A stretch of DNA of 64,000 nucleotides, taken from the NCBI RefSeq assembly GCF_900091625.1, contig NZ_FMIC01000002.1:7192001-7256000 (forward strand). The letters are read 5' to 3'. Origin of the DNA: Micromonospora peucetia. Lineage in GTDB: Bacteria > Actinomycetota > Actinomycetes > Mycobacteriales > Micromonosporaceae. Below, one piece after another: positions 15,817 to 24,890 of the stretch. The notes beneath the pieces were generated by a model. The model was not told where the DNA came from, made no database searches, and saw only the letters and a list, made by a program, of their open reading frames with translations. The number at the start of each line of letters is the position of its first letter. The first letter of the stretch is position 1. Position numbers and translations under genes: made by a program.

Positions 15817-18414
15817 TCATCCGGTGAACGAGCCGGCGAGTTCGAGCCGGCTGCGTACGCCGAGCTTGTGGTAAGAGCGCTGTAGGTGGTTCTCCACGGT
15901 TCGTACCGACAGACGCAGCCGGTGGGCGATCGCGGTGTTGTCCAGCCCGGTGGCGGCCAGTTCGCAGATCTCGCGTTCCCGGCCGGTCAGCGGGCTCGGC
16001 GCGGACTCGACCTGCCCGCACCACGCCGGCCAGTACGCGTCGCAGCGCCGCCGCAGCTTCTCGGCGCGCGCGGCGTGCGCATTGGCGGCGCGGTGCTCGC
16101 CGCGCCCGCGCCGGGCCGTCCCGGCGGCGACGGTCGTCTCCAGCACCAGGGTGGTGTATCCCCCTTCGTCGAACGTTGCGGCCAGCCGCTCCAGCGCGTC
16201 GGGGTCCGGCCGGGCGAGCGCGGCGGCCAGGTCGGCGTGCAGACGGAAGAGCGGGCTGTCGCAGGCGTCGGCGACCTGTCGCAGCTCCGAGGCGGCCGAC
16301 GCGGACGGCGACACCCGGGAGAGCAGGTGCAGGGCCTGCGCGGCGATGGTGAGCACGCCGTTCTCGCGGGCCCGCGCGGCCAGCGCGACGAGCTGCCCGG
16401 CCGCGACGGCGAGCCGCCCCTCGGAGACGTGGGTCCAGGCCTCGGCGAGGCCCCAGAAGTCGGCGGGCCCGCTGTGCGTGGGAAACCGCCCACCCAGCTC
16501 GTCGCGTACCTCCCTGACGTCGCGCGCCTCACCGGCCTGCGCGGCGAACCACGCGCCCACCGACAGGACGTAGCCGCGGATGGGAAACAGCGTCCGCCCG
16601 TCGACGAGGGCGCGGGCCTCGCGCAGCCAGCGCAGCGCGTCCCGCAGCCGCCCCCGGTGGTAGCGGCAGTTGCCGACCATCAGGGCGAGCAGGGCGACGC
16701 CGTCGGACGAGCCCCGGTCGACCGCGTCCAGGTAGTAGGCCTCCGCCGACTCCGTCGCCTGGGTCAGGTTTCCGGACATCACCAGCGCCTGCACGTGCAG
16801 GGCCTGGGTGGCGGCGCGCATGGTGGGCCAGGCCTGCGGGAAGGTGACCTCGGCTCCGTCGAACATCGCCGCGGCGCGGGCCGGCTCGCCGGAGAAGACC
16901 AGCAGGTAGGGCAGGAGCGGGGTGCCGGCCATGCCCAGCAGCGGGTCGCGCGGCGGATGCTGGCCGAGGCGGGTGACGGCGTCGCGCCCCTCGGCTGTCC
17001 GGCCGTCGAAGACGGCCATCGCGGCGACCGCGGTCAGCAGCCCGTCGTGCACGGCGGCGGGCAGTGCCGCCGCCGCGTCGGCGAGCACAGCACCGGCGGC
17101 CCCGGGGCGGCGCAGCCCCCAGAACAGGTTCACCGCCCGCAGCGCCGCCGTCTCGGCTCGGTCGCGCGGGTCGTCCAGCGTCTCGTACGCCCTGCGCAGG
17201 TGCTCGTCGGCCTCCTCGCCGCGACCCTGCGCGACCAGGGCACGGCCGAGCTGGCGGGCGCCCCGGGGCGAGGCGACCCGACGGGCGAGCCGTTCGGCGA
17301 GGCGGGCCCCGCGCCGCAGCAGCGCCGACTCGGAGGCGGCCAGCAGGTCCGCCTCGTCGACCGCGAGGTCGGCCTCGCACCGCCACGACACCACGCGCAG
17401 GTGGTCCTCGTGCCGCGCCGTGGAGGTGGCTTCCAGGGCGTCCGCCAGTTCGCGCAGGATGCGGCGGGTGCGCAGCGCACCGGTGCTCGCGCGGGCCGCC
17501 TCGGCGTAGAGCGGATGCGTCACCCGGACCAGGCCGCGCTGCTCGCCGGTGGTCAGTTCGATGAGTCCCCGCTCCTCCAGCCGCTCGGCGACCTGTGCCG
17601 GGACGAGTCGCTCGATGACGGGCAGCGGCGCGGGCTCGCCGTGCGCGACGTACTGCAACGCTTCGATCTCGTCGGGGCCGAGCAGGCTGAGCGTCTCGGC
17701 GATGAGATCGTTCAGGTGCGGATGCTCCAGCGGGGTTCCACGCCAGGTCCACACGCCGCGTCGCCGGGCGAGGGCGCCGGTCTGTTGCCCGCCGCGCAGC
17801 ATCTCCCGCAGGAACAGGGGGTTGCCGCGTACGGCCTGCCAGATGGTGGCGAGGGTCAGGCCGTCGGTGGGCCCGCCGAGCATCGCCTGGACGAGTTCGG
17901 CTGTCTCCTCCTGGCTCATCGCCGCCAGTTGCACGCGCTCGACGGGGCCCTGGCGACGCAGGGCGGTGACGGCCGGGCTGGCGACCGCCTCGCTGCGGGC
18001 GCTGGCGAGAACCCGTACCGCCTCGCCGGCCACCAGCCGCTCGAGCAGCGCCGACGAGGCGTCGTCGAGCCAGTTCACGTCGTCGACGACGACGAGGACC
18101 GGCCGGTGCCCGGCGATGGCGCGCAGCCTGGTGGCGATGTCACGGAAGGCCTCGGCGACCGAAGGGCCCACCGGCTGGGCGACGAGCTGGGCGAGCACCC
18201 CGAAGGGCACACTCTGCCAGCCCGGCGTCGCCGTCACGCGCAGCGCCAGGAAGCCCCGCCGTTCCGCCTCGCCCAGGACCTCCGTGGCCAGGCGGCTCTT
18301 GCCGATCCCGGCCTCCCCGGTGACGAGCGTGCACCGGGTCACGCCGCCGGTCAGGCTGTCGGTCAGCCGGTCCAGCTCCCGCCGCCGCCCGACGAGTGGC
18401 CATGATGTGGACAA
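15817..18414 (-). CDS. large LuxR-family ATPase regulator (LAL/MalT-like)
   Basis: 865 aa. TTG at 18414 is preferred because GGGAGG lies 5 nt upstream; the frame can be read from a GTG at 18432. An N-terminal AAA/NB-ARC-like ATPase carries Walker A VTGEAGIGKSRL and Walker B VLVVVDDVNWLDD; a long helical, TPR-like middle follows; the C-terminal LuxR helix-turn-helix is LTGREREICELAATGLDNTA continuing into SVRTVENHLQRSYHKLGV. LAL proteins are pathway activators in actinobacterial antibiotic clusters. It is divergent from the lanthipeptide precursor gene across a 364-nt gap, so it is the leading candidate for its activator. Confidence 0.9.
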   Translation of the reverse strand: MSTSWPLVGRRRELDRLTDSLTGGVTRCTLVTGEAGIGKSRLATEVLGEAERRGFLALRVTATPGWQSVPFGVLAQLVAQPVGPSVAEAFRDIATRLRAIAGHRPVLVVVDDVNWLDDASSALLERLVAGEAVRVLASARSEAVASPAVTALRRQGPVERVQLAAMSQEETAELVQAMLGGPTDGLTLATIWQAVRGNPLFLREMLRGGQQTGALARRRGVWTWRGTPLEHPHLNDLIAETLSLLGPDEIEALQYVAHGEPAPLPVIERLVPAQVAERLEERGLIELTTGEQRGLVRVTHPLYAEAARASTGALRTRRILRELADALEATSTARHEDHLRVVSWRCEADLAVDEADLLAASESALLRRGARLAERLARRVASPRGARQLGRALVAQGRGEEADEHLRRAYETLDDPRDRAETAALRAVNLFWGLRRPGAAGAVLADAAAALPAAVHDGLLTAVAAMAVFDGRTAEGRDAVTRLGQHPPRDPLLGMAGTPLLPYLLVFSGEPARAAAMFDGAEVTFPQAWPTMRAATQALHVQALVMSGNLTQATESAEAYYLDAVDRGSSDGVALLALMVGNCRYHRGRLRDALRWLREARALVDGRTLFPIRGYVLSVGAWFAAQAGEARDVREVRDELGGRFPTHSGPADFWGLAEAWTHVSEGRLAVAAGQLVALAARARENGVLTIAAQALHLLSRVSPSASAASELRQVADACDSPLFRLHADLAAALARPDPDALERLAATFDEGGYTTLVLETTVAAGTARRGRGEHRAANAHAARAEKLRRRCDAYWPAWCGQVESAPSPLTGREREICELAATGLDNTAIAHRLRLSVRTVENHLQRSYHKLGVRSRLELAGSFTG

Positions 18415-18778
18415 CGGTTCCCTCCCCCACAAGACGGTCTGCCGTGACAGACGCTGTCAGCGGCGCGCGAGGTTGTCGGCGGGGATGACGGTAGGGCAAC
18501 CGCGATCGTTGAGTACCGGGTTCTTCCGGCCCTGAGTAGCCCCGCCGACCACCACGTACGCATGCCGACCTGCGCATGTAGCTAATTTTCAGGGAAGGCG
18601 CCATCTCGCGGCGTCAGGTTTCAGACACCGTCGCCCGGGTCGCGTCGCGAACCCGGCGGTGACTGTTTCGCGACTGCGATGGAGTACCGGCTACTCACGC
18701 CCCGCCCCCTGCGCTCGGCGAGTCTCAGATGGACGGACCGCGGCACCCGGCCGCCGGTCGCCACCGAGGAGGAACCAG
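18415..18778. other. divergent control region between regulator and lanthipeptide precursor
   Basis: 364 nt without a convincing gene. It must hold promoters for both the regulator (minus) and precursor (plus). I see no consensus -35/-10 pair; a TAGCTA near 18577 is the only TA-rich spot. Ribosome site GAGGAGG lies at the right end, 18767-18773. Confidence 0.5.
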
Positions 18779-18958
18779 ATGTCGATCACCGATGTCGTCC
18801 GCGCCTGGAAGGACGAGTACTACCGGGGCGAGGCGTCGCCCGACCACCCCGCCGGGCTGGTCGAGCTGAGCCGCGAGGAACTGGAGACGGTCGCCGGCGG
18901 CATGGCGCCGATCGACGGGCACACCGAGAAGTGCTGCCACTGCATGTCGCCCTGCTGA
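18779..18958 (+). CDS. lanA: class II lanthipeptide precursor peptide
   Basis: 59 aa, ATG at 18779 with GAGGAGG 5-6 nt upstream. The leader (residues 1-41) is acidic and ends LSREELETVAGG, the double-glycine leader of mersacidin-type LanM substrates. Predicted core after GG: MAPIDGHTEKCCHCMSPC (18 residues) with one Thr, one Ser and four Cys. Only two residues can be dehydrated, so at most two thioether bridges can form and two Cys stay free or make a disulfide. The C-terminal residue is Cys, as required by the LanD-type decarboxylase encoded in the operon. LanM follows after a 78-nt gap containing a strong hairpin. Confidence 0.9.
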   Translation: MSITDVVRAWKDEYYRGEASPDHPAGLVELSREELETVAGGMAPIDGHTEKCCHCMSPC

Positions 18959-18976
18959 CCTGTCCATCACGGCGAC

Positions 18977-19013
18977 TGCGCCGGAGCCCGGCCACCGGCC
19001 GGGCTCCGGCGCA
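18977..19013 (+). terminator. 17-bp hairpin between lanA and lanM (attenuator)
   Basis: Perfect inverted repeat: arms 18977-18993 and 18997-19013, 17 bp, loop ACC, no U-tract. It starts 18 nt after the lanA stop. Expected to stabilise or partly terminate the short precursor mRNA so that more precursor than LanM is made. Confidence 0.75.
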
Positions 19014-19036
19014 CCGCCCTCACCCGAGGATCGGCG

Positions 19037-22000
19037 ATGACTGTTGGGTTCCTACCCGCCCTCTCGCTCACCGAGCGCGTCCCGGTCGACGGGGCCGGCT
19101 CGTACCCCGTCTCCGACCGCGCGCGCTGGCGGCTCTCCCGGTGGCGCGGCTCGCAGGCCTTCGCCACCGCCGGAGCCTGGCAACGCCGCCTGGCCGCCGA
19201 CGCGTGCGACGAGGACGCCCTGCTGCGCCTGCTCGACGAGCCCGCCGCGCGGATCGCGGAGCGGCTCGCACACCCCCCGGACTGGTCACGACGGTTGCAG
19301 CGCCTGTACTCCGGGCCGGCCGCGGACGACTGGCGCCCCGAGCGGCTGCCGGGACGGCCGCTCGACGACGCCCTGATCATCGCCGCCCCGATCCTCGCCG
19401 ACGCCCGCCGCCGGGTCCGCGAGGCGGCGGCGGAACTGGCCGGCCCCGCCACCCCCGTCGATCCGCGGACCGCTGACACGCTCGGCATCGCCGACCTGCT
19501 CGACGAGCTGGTCCGGCTGCTCAGCCGCGCGAGCGTGCTGGAGCTGAACGTCGCCCGCGTGCGCGGCGAGCTGACCGGGCAGACGCCGGCGCAGCGGTTC
19601 GCCGCCTTCTTCGCCGGGATGGCGCAACCCTCGGCCGCCTCGGAATTCCTCGCCGAGTACCCCGTGCTGGCCCGCCAACTCCTGGCCGTCGTCGACGCCT
19701 GGGCATCGTCCACCATCGAGTTCCTGCGGCGGCTGCACGCCGACTGGGCCGCGATCGCGCCGGCTCTCGACATGGATCCGCGCGTGCGGCTCACCGGGCT
19801 CACACCCGCCGGTGACGCCCACCGGGGTGGTCGCCGGGTGTGCCTCGCCAGCTTCGACGACGGTTCACGGGTGGTCTACAAGCCCCGCGACCTCGGCGTG
19901 GACGCCCGTTTCCAACTGCTGTTGGGCTGGCTCAACCGGCGGGACCCCGACCTGGGCCTGCGCACCATCGCGGTGCTGACGCGCGACGGCTACGGCTGGG
20001 CCGAGTTCGTCGCCGCCACCGAACCGACGGCCGTCTCCCGCTACGCCCGCCGCTACGGGAGCCTGCTCGCCCTGCTGCACACGCTGGGCGCCAGCGACTG
20101 CCACCCCCGCAACGTGGTGGGTGCCGGCGACACGCCGGTGCTCGTCGACCTGGAGACCCTGTTCACCCCGGCGCTGACGCGCGGTTCCCGTGACGCCGCC
20201 GCCGGCGAGGCCGTCGCCGCCTCCGTGCTCGCCGTCGGCCTGTTGCCCGCCGCCGAGCAACCGGCGGGCGAGGCCGCGGCGTGCAACTGCGCCGAATGGC
20301 TCGGCGCCGGCACCGACGAGATGCAGCTGCACGTCCCGGGCGTACACATCGGGCACGGGACACCGGCCGCTCCCGAGGGCGTCCGACCCGCCGACCTGCG
20401 CGCGCACGAGGCCGACGTCGTCGCCGGCTTCCGCCACGCGTACGACCTGCTGCACCGCCACGCCGGGGTGCTGGCCGACCGGGTACGCGCCTTCGCCGGT
20501 GACGAGATCCGAGTGGTCCTGCGCCCGACGCGCACCTACGCCCGGCTCCAGGAGGCGCTGCTGCACACCGACCACCTGCGCGACGCGCTCGACCGGGACC
20601 GGCTGCTGGACTGGCTCTGGGTCGGCGTGGAGGAGCTGCCGGTCCTCGCCACCACGATCGCCGCCGAGCGCGCCGACCTGGCCGCCGGGGACACGCCGCT
20701 GTTCACGTCCAGGGTCGGCTCCCGCGGGCTGTGGACCGGCGACGCCCAGCAGTTGCCCGGCGCGCTGGCCCGCTCGGCGTTGGACGAGACACTGCGCCGC
20801 ATCGCCGGCCTGGGCGAGGCAGACCAGGAACGCCAGGTCTGGCTCATCCGTGCCGCGTTCGCGTCGCTGGCCGAGCTGCCCGACGCCCCGCACGCCGAGG
20901 TGCGCTGGCGTCCCGGGCCGGTGCCGGTCGAGCCGTCCGCGTTCCGGCCGTTGCTGGCGCATGCCGCCGAGGTCGGCGAGCGGGTCGCGGCGATGGCCCA
21001 CGGCGGGACCTGGTTCACGTTCGGCCCCACCGTGGGGGCCCGCTGGGCGCCGGTCCCGATGGGCGCCGGCCTCTACGACGGCCTGTCGGGCCTGGCCCTC
21101 TTCTACGGTTACCTGGGAGAGACGACCGGGCACGAGGACTTCACCGACCTGGCCGCCGGGATCGCGCGAAGGCTCGGCGACCGGCTGCGCGCCGACGGGC
21201 TCCCCACGACCGCCGTCGGCGCGTTCAACGGCTGGGGCGGCCTGTGCTACGCGTACGGTCACCTGGCCACCCTGTGGGACGACGACCCGGGCATCCGCTC
21301 CGGCCTGGACCTGGCGCTCAGCCGGTTGGAGGCCCTCGCCGACGACGCCGACGACGCCGACGTGGTCAACGGGCTGGCCGGCGCGGTGCTCGCCGTGCTG
21401 GCGTGCGGCGCGGACCCGCAGCGCACGGTCGACCTGGCACGCCGCCTCGGTGACCGCCTCCTCGCGACGGGCCCGGCGCTCCGGCTGGGCGGCCTGTCCC
21501 ACGGCGCCGCCGGGGTGGCGGCGGCGCTGTTCGAGTTGTGGAGCGTCACCGGTGAGGACCGCTACGCCGAGGCGGGACGGTCCGCGCTGGAGTTCGACCG
21601 CTCGCTGTTCGACCCGGCCTCGGGCAACTGGGCGGATCTGCGCCGGCCAGGCCTGCTCAGCAACGCCTGGTGCCACGGCGCGCCCGGGATCGGGCTGTCG
21701 CGGGTGCGGATCCGGCAGGCGCTGACCCGCCGCCCGCTGCCGCTGCTCGACGGCCTCGACGCCGAGATCGCGGTGGCGCTGGGTACGACGTTCACGCACG
21801 GCTTCGGGCGCAACCACTCCCTGTGCCACGGCGATCTCGGCAACCTCGACCTGCCGCTGCTCGCCGGGTCCGACCCGGCGGCGGTCGGCGCGGTCGTCGA
21901 CGGCGTGCTGCGCGACGTGGCCGCCCACGGGTGGCGCTGCGCCAATCCGGCCGGGCTCGACTCGCCGGAGCTGATGACCGGGCTGGCCGGGATCGGGTAC

Positions 22001-22066
22001 CAGTTGATGCGGCTGGCGGAGCCGGAACGCGTGCCGTCGCTGCTGACCCTGGCGGGCACCCCGTGA
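19037..22066 (+). CDS. lanM: class II lanthipeptide synthetase LanM
   Basis: 1009 aa, normal LanM length, cytosolic. The N-terminal DUF4135 dehydratase domain phosphorylates and eliminates Ser/Thr; its kinase-like core is seen in SFDDGSRVVYKPRDLGVDA, SDCHPRNVVG and VDLETLF. The C-terminal LanC-like cyclase (about residues 660-1005) has the GLYDGLSGLALFYGYL repeat and zinc ligands C879 in NAWCHG and C930-H931 in LCHGD. ATG at 19037 with GAGGA upstream. The stop overlaps the next gene by 4 nt (GTGA). Confidence 0.93.
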   Translation: MTVGFLPALSLTERVPVDGAGSYPVSDRARWRLSRWRGSQAFATAGAWQRRLAADACDEDALLRLLDEPAARIAERLAHPPDWSRRLQRLYSGPAADDWRPERLPGRPLDDALIIAAPILADARRRVREAAAELAGPATPVDPRTADTLGIADLLDELVRLLSRASVLELNVARVRGELTGQTPAQRFAAFFAGMAQPSAASEFLAEYPVLARQLLAVVDAWASSTIEFLRRLHADWAAIAPALDMDPRVRLTGLTPAGDAHRGGRRVCLASFDDGSRVVYKPRDLGVDARFQLLLGWLNRRDPDLGLRTIAVLTRDGYGWAEFVAATEPTAVSRYARRYGSLLALLHTLGASDCHPRNVVGAGDTPVLVDLETLFTPALTRGSRDAAAGEAVAASVLAVGLLPAAEQPAGEAAACNCAEWLGAGTDEMQLHVPGVHIGHGTPAAPEGVRPADLRAHEADVVAGFRHAYDLLHRHAGVLADRVRAFAGDEIRVVLRPTRTYARLQEALLHTDHLRDALDRDRLLDWLWVGVEELPVLATTIAAERADLAAGDTPLFTSRVGSRGLWTGDAQQLPGALARSALDETLRRIAGLGEADQERQVWLIRAAFASLAELPDAPHAEVRWRPGPVPVEPSAFRPLLAHAAEVGERVAAMAHGGTWFTFGPTVGARWAPVPMGAGLYDGLSGLALFYGYLGETTGHEDFTDLAAGIARRLGDRLRADGLPTTAVGAFNGWGGLCYAYGHLATLWDDDPGIRSGLDLALSRLEALADDADDADVVNGLAGAVLAVLACGADPQRTVDLARRLGDRLLATGPALRLGGLSHGAAGVAAALFELWSVTGEDRYAEAGRSALEFDRSLFDPASGNWADLRRPGLLSNAWCHGAPGIGLSRVRIRQALTRRPLPLLDGLDAEIAVALGTTFTHGFGRNHSLCHGDLGNLDLPLLAGSDPAAVGAVVDGVLRDVAAHGWRCANPAGLDSPELMTGLAGIGYQLMRLAEPERVPSLLTLAGTP

Positions 22067-24297
22067 GGCGGCGCCGCCGGGTGCCCGTCGTCCTGCAGAT
22101 GACCGACGCCGACTGCGGTGCCGCCTGCCTCGCGATGGTCCTGCGCCATGCCGGCGTCCGCGCCTCGCTCGCCGGGTGCCGCGAGCACCTCGGCGTGGGC
22201 CGCGACGGGGTCAGTGCGCTGGCCCTGCTGGACGCGGCAGAGGAGATGGGACTGCGCGCGAGCGCCTACCGGGCGGCCCCGGAGGATCTCGTGTCGCTGC
22301 CGATGCCGCTGATCGCACACTGGGAGGGCTCGCACTTCGTCGTGGTGGAGCACCTCACCCGGCACGGGTTCTCGATGGTGGACCCCGCCCTGGGCCGCAG
22401 GACCGTCCCGTTCGCCGAGGCGGCCGAGTTCCTCACCGGCACCGTGCTGGTCTTCACCGGTCGTACGACGACAGCCGGCCCGGCCAGGCTCGCCGCGGGC
22501 CCCCGTACGCCGTGGCTGCGCCGCGGCTACCGGATGGCGCGCGCGTTCCTGCCGGCGCTGGGGACGGTCCTGTCCGTCTCCGTGGTCCTGCAACTGCTCG
22601 GGCTCGCCCTGCCGCTGGCCATGTCGACCGCCCTCGACGCGATCCTGCCCGCACGGGAGACCGGGCTGCTGCCCTATCTCGGCCTGGCCGTGCTGGCGCT
22701 GGCCCTGACCCAGTTCGGCCTGGCGCACCTGCGTTCGATGCTGCTGGTGAACCTCCAGTCCCGGGTGGACCGGGAGCTGATGACCCGGCTGTTCGCCCAC
22801 CTGATGAGCCTGCCGTTCCGCTTCTTCCAGCAGCGCTCCAGCGGGGACCTGATGCAGCGGCTGGCGAGCAGCGTGCTGCTGCGGGAGATCGTGACGACGC
22901 AGGTGCTGACCGCCGTGATCGACGGCGCGCTGGTGGTCGGGTACTTCGCGGTGCTGTTCGTCGCCGACACCGGGTTCGCCACGGTGGCGTTGGGGATCGG
23001 TCTGGTCCAGGTGTGTGCGGTCGCGGCGGTCAACCGCCGTCTGCTGCACCTCAACCACCGCCAGCTCACCGTGCAGGCGGAGGCGGAGAGCGTGCTCATC
23101 GAGGCGCTGTCGGGTATCGCCACCATCAAGTCGATGGGCGCCGAGAAACACGTGTACGACCACTGGCTGGGCCGTTACTCGGCGGCGCTCGCGGTGGATC
23201 GCGCGCGCAGCCGGCTGTCGTCGACCGTCGACAACGTGGCGGCGACCGTACGGCTCGTGGGGCCGCTGGCCCTGCTGTGGCTGGGCATGTACCGGATCTT
23301 CGCCGACGGCATGAGCCTGGGTGACGCGATGGGCCTGCAGATGCTGGCGCTGGCCGCGATCGCCCCGCTGGGTTCGCTGGTCGCCAGCGCACAGGTGCTC
23401 CAGTCGGTCGCCTCGACCGTGCAGCGGCTGCGTGACGTGTTCTCCGCCCGGCCCGAGATCGAGGACACGTCGCAACTGCTGTCACCGACGCTGCGCGGAA
23501 GGGTCGAGGTACGTGGGCTCAGTTTCCGGTACGACGGCACCGGCCCGTACGTGCTGCGGGACGTCTCGTTCACCGTCGAGCCGGGCCGGACGGTGGCGGT
23601 CGTCGGCGCCTCGGGCAGTGGCAAGAGCACCCTGGCGATGCTGCTGACCGGGCTCTACCGGCCCACCGGCGGCCGGATCCACTTCGACGGGGTGCCGCTG
23701 GAACGCATCGGCCCGGACGCCCTGCGCCGCCAGTTCGGCGTGGTGTTCCAGGAGAGCTACCTGTTCCGGGACTCGATCCGGCGCAACATCGCCCTCGCCC
23801 GGCCGGACCTGCCCCTGGCGGACGTGCGGCGGGTCGCCCGGCTGGCCGCCATCGACGCCGACATCGAGGCGATGCCGATGCGCTACGACACCCGGGTCGC
23901 CGAGCGCGGCCAGGCACTCTCGGGCGGGCAGCGACAACGGCTGTCCATCGCCCGGGCGCTCGCCGGTGAGCCGGCGATCCTGCTGCTGGACGAGGCGACG
24001 AGCCACCTGGACGTGGCCACGGAACGACGGGTGAGCCGGGCCGTCGCGGGGCTGCGCTGCACCCAGATCATCATCGCGCACCGGCTGAGCACGGTGCGGC
24101 ACGCCGACGAGATCCTCGTGCTCGACGGCGGCACGGTCGCCGAGCGCGGCGGCCACGACGAGTTGCTGGCGCTCGGCGGCAGGTACGCCGACCTGGTCCA
24201 CGCACAGCTCGACACCCAGGCCGACCCACAGACAGACGCACAGGCCGACGGGCCGCCGGAGCATGAGCCGGCCGTCGCCGGAGGGAGTCACCGATGA
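22063..24297 (+). CDS. lanT: lanthipeptide transporter with C39 peptidase (LanT)
   Basis: 744 aa. GTG at 22063 overlaps the lanM stop. N-terminal peptidase C39 domain: catalytic Cys18 in TDADCGAACLAMVL, His91 in GSHFVVVEH, then MVDPALGRR; it removes the leader after the Gly-Gly. Six-helix membrane domain about residues 150-440. ATPase: GASGSGKST, signature [21 protein letters not shown] and IAHR. It couples cleavage of the modified precursor at VAGG to export. Confidence 0.93.
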   Translation: MRRRRRVPVVLQMTDADCGAACLAMVLRHAGVRASLAGCREHLGVGRDGVSALALLDAAEEMGLRASAYRAAPEDLVSLPMPLIAHWEGSHFVVVEHLTRHGFSMVDPALGRRTVPFAEAAEFLTGTVLVFTGRTTTAGPARLAAGPRTPWLRRGYRMARAFLPALGTVLSVSVVLQLLGLALPLAMSTALDAILPARETGLLPYLGLAVLALALTQFGLAHLRSMLLVNLQSRVDRELMTRLFAHLMSLPFRFFQQRSSGDLMQRLASSVLLREIVTTQVLTAVIDGALVVGYFAVLFVADTGFATVALGIGLVQVCAVAAVNRRLLHLNHRQLTVQAEAESVLIEALSGIATIKSMGAEKHVYDHWLGRYSAALAVDRARSRLSSTVDNVAATVRLVGPLALLWLGMYRIFADGMSLGDAMGLQMLALAAIAPLGSLVASAQVLQSVASTVQRLRDVFSARPEIEDTSQLLSPTLRGRVEVRGLSFRYDGTGPYVLRDVSFTVEPGRTVAVVGASGSGKSTLAMLLTGLYRPTGGRIHFDGVPLERIGPDALRRQFGVVFQESYLFRDSIRRNIALARPDLPLADVRRVARLAAIDADIEAMPMRYDTRVAERGQALSGGQRQRLSIARALAGEPAILLLDEATSHLDVATERRVSRAVAGLRCTQIIIAHRLSTVRHADEILVLDGGTVAERGGHDELLALGGRYADLVHAQLDTQADPQTDAQADGPPEHEPAVAGGSHR

Positions 24298-24890
24298 GCG
24301 TCACGTTGCCGTTCGAGCGGGTCCTCGTCGCCGCCTGCGGATCAAGCGGCGCCATGTCGCTGCCGCAGTCGCTGCTGGCGATGAGGCACGCGCTCGGTCT
24401 CGAGGTGCGGGTGGTGATGACCGAGGCCGCCTCGACGTTCGTGACCCCCACGGCCCTCGCGGCGATCACCGGCCACCCGGTGACCGTCGAGGAGGCCCAT
24501 GGGCAGCCCGGGGTTCCCCACCTGGACCTGACCGAGTGGGCACAGCTGGTGCTCGTGCTGCCCGCCACCGCCAACACCCTGGCCAAGGCGGCGCTGGGCA
24601 TGGCCGACAACCTGGTCACGGCGTGCGTGCTGGCCTCGGCGGCGCCCGTGGTGTTCGTACCCGCGATGAACGTGCGGATGTGGGAGAAGCCCGCCGTCCA
24701 GCGCAATGTCGCGCAGTTGCGCGCGGACGGGTACGGCGTCGTGCCCCCCTCGCGGGTGATCGCGCTCAGCTCCGGCACGGCCACCGGCATCGGCGTGCCC
24801 GGCATCGAGACGGTGCTGGAGTGGACGGTGGGCCACCTGACGTCGACCGGGTCCGGTGCGGGCGTGGACGGGGCGGCCTCCGATGGCTGA
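24294..24890 (+). CDS. lanD: LanD-like flavoprotein cysteine decarboxylase (HFCD family)
   Basis: 198 aa, FMN-dependent. Overlaps lanT by 4 nt (ATGA). HFCD marks: GSSGAMSLPQSL at the FMN-binding N-terminus, catalytic His76 in PHLDLTEWA, PATANTLAKAALGMADNL and the substrate motif PAMNVRMW (from residue 123). LanD enzymes oxidatively decarboxylate a C-terminal Cys to an enethiol, which closes an AviCys or AviMeCys ring. The precursor does end in Cys. The related enzyme PPCDC/CoaBC has the same fold, but the operon position and missing CoaB domain argue for LanD. Confidence 0.88.
   Translation: MSVTLPFERVLVAACGSSGAMSLPQSLLAMRHALGLEVRVVMTEAASTFVTPTALAAITGHPVTVEEAHGQPGVPHLDLTEWAQLVLVLPATANTLAKAALGMADNLVTACVLASAAPVVFVPAMNVRMWEKPAVQRNVAQLRADGYGVVPPSRVIALSSGTATGIGVPGIETVLEWTVGHLTSTGSGAGVDGAASDG

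Noticed and set aside
19865..21928. 687-codon minus-strand frame opposite lanM
   Set aside because: Shadow of the LanM coding strand; no domain recognisable.
24294..24890. Pantothenate pathway enzyme (PPCDC) instead of LanD
   Set aside because: Overlap with lanT, precursor ending in Cys and lack of a CoaB domain favour LanD, though the fold is shared.
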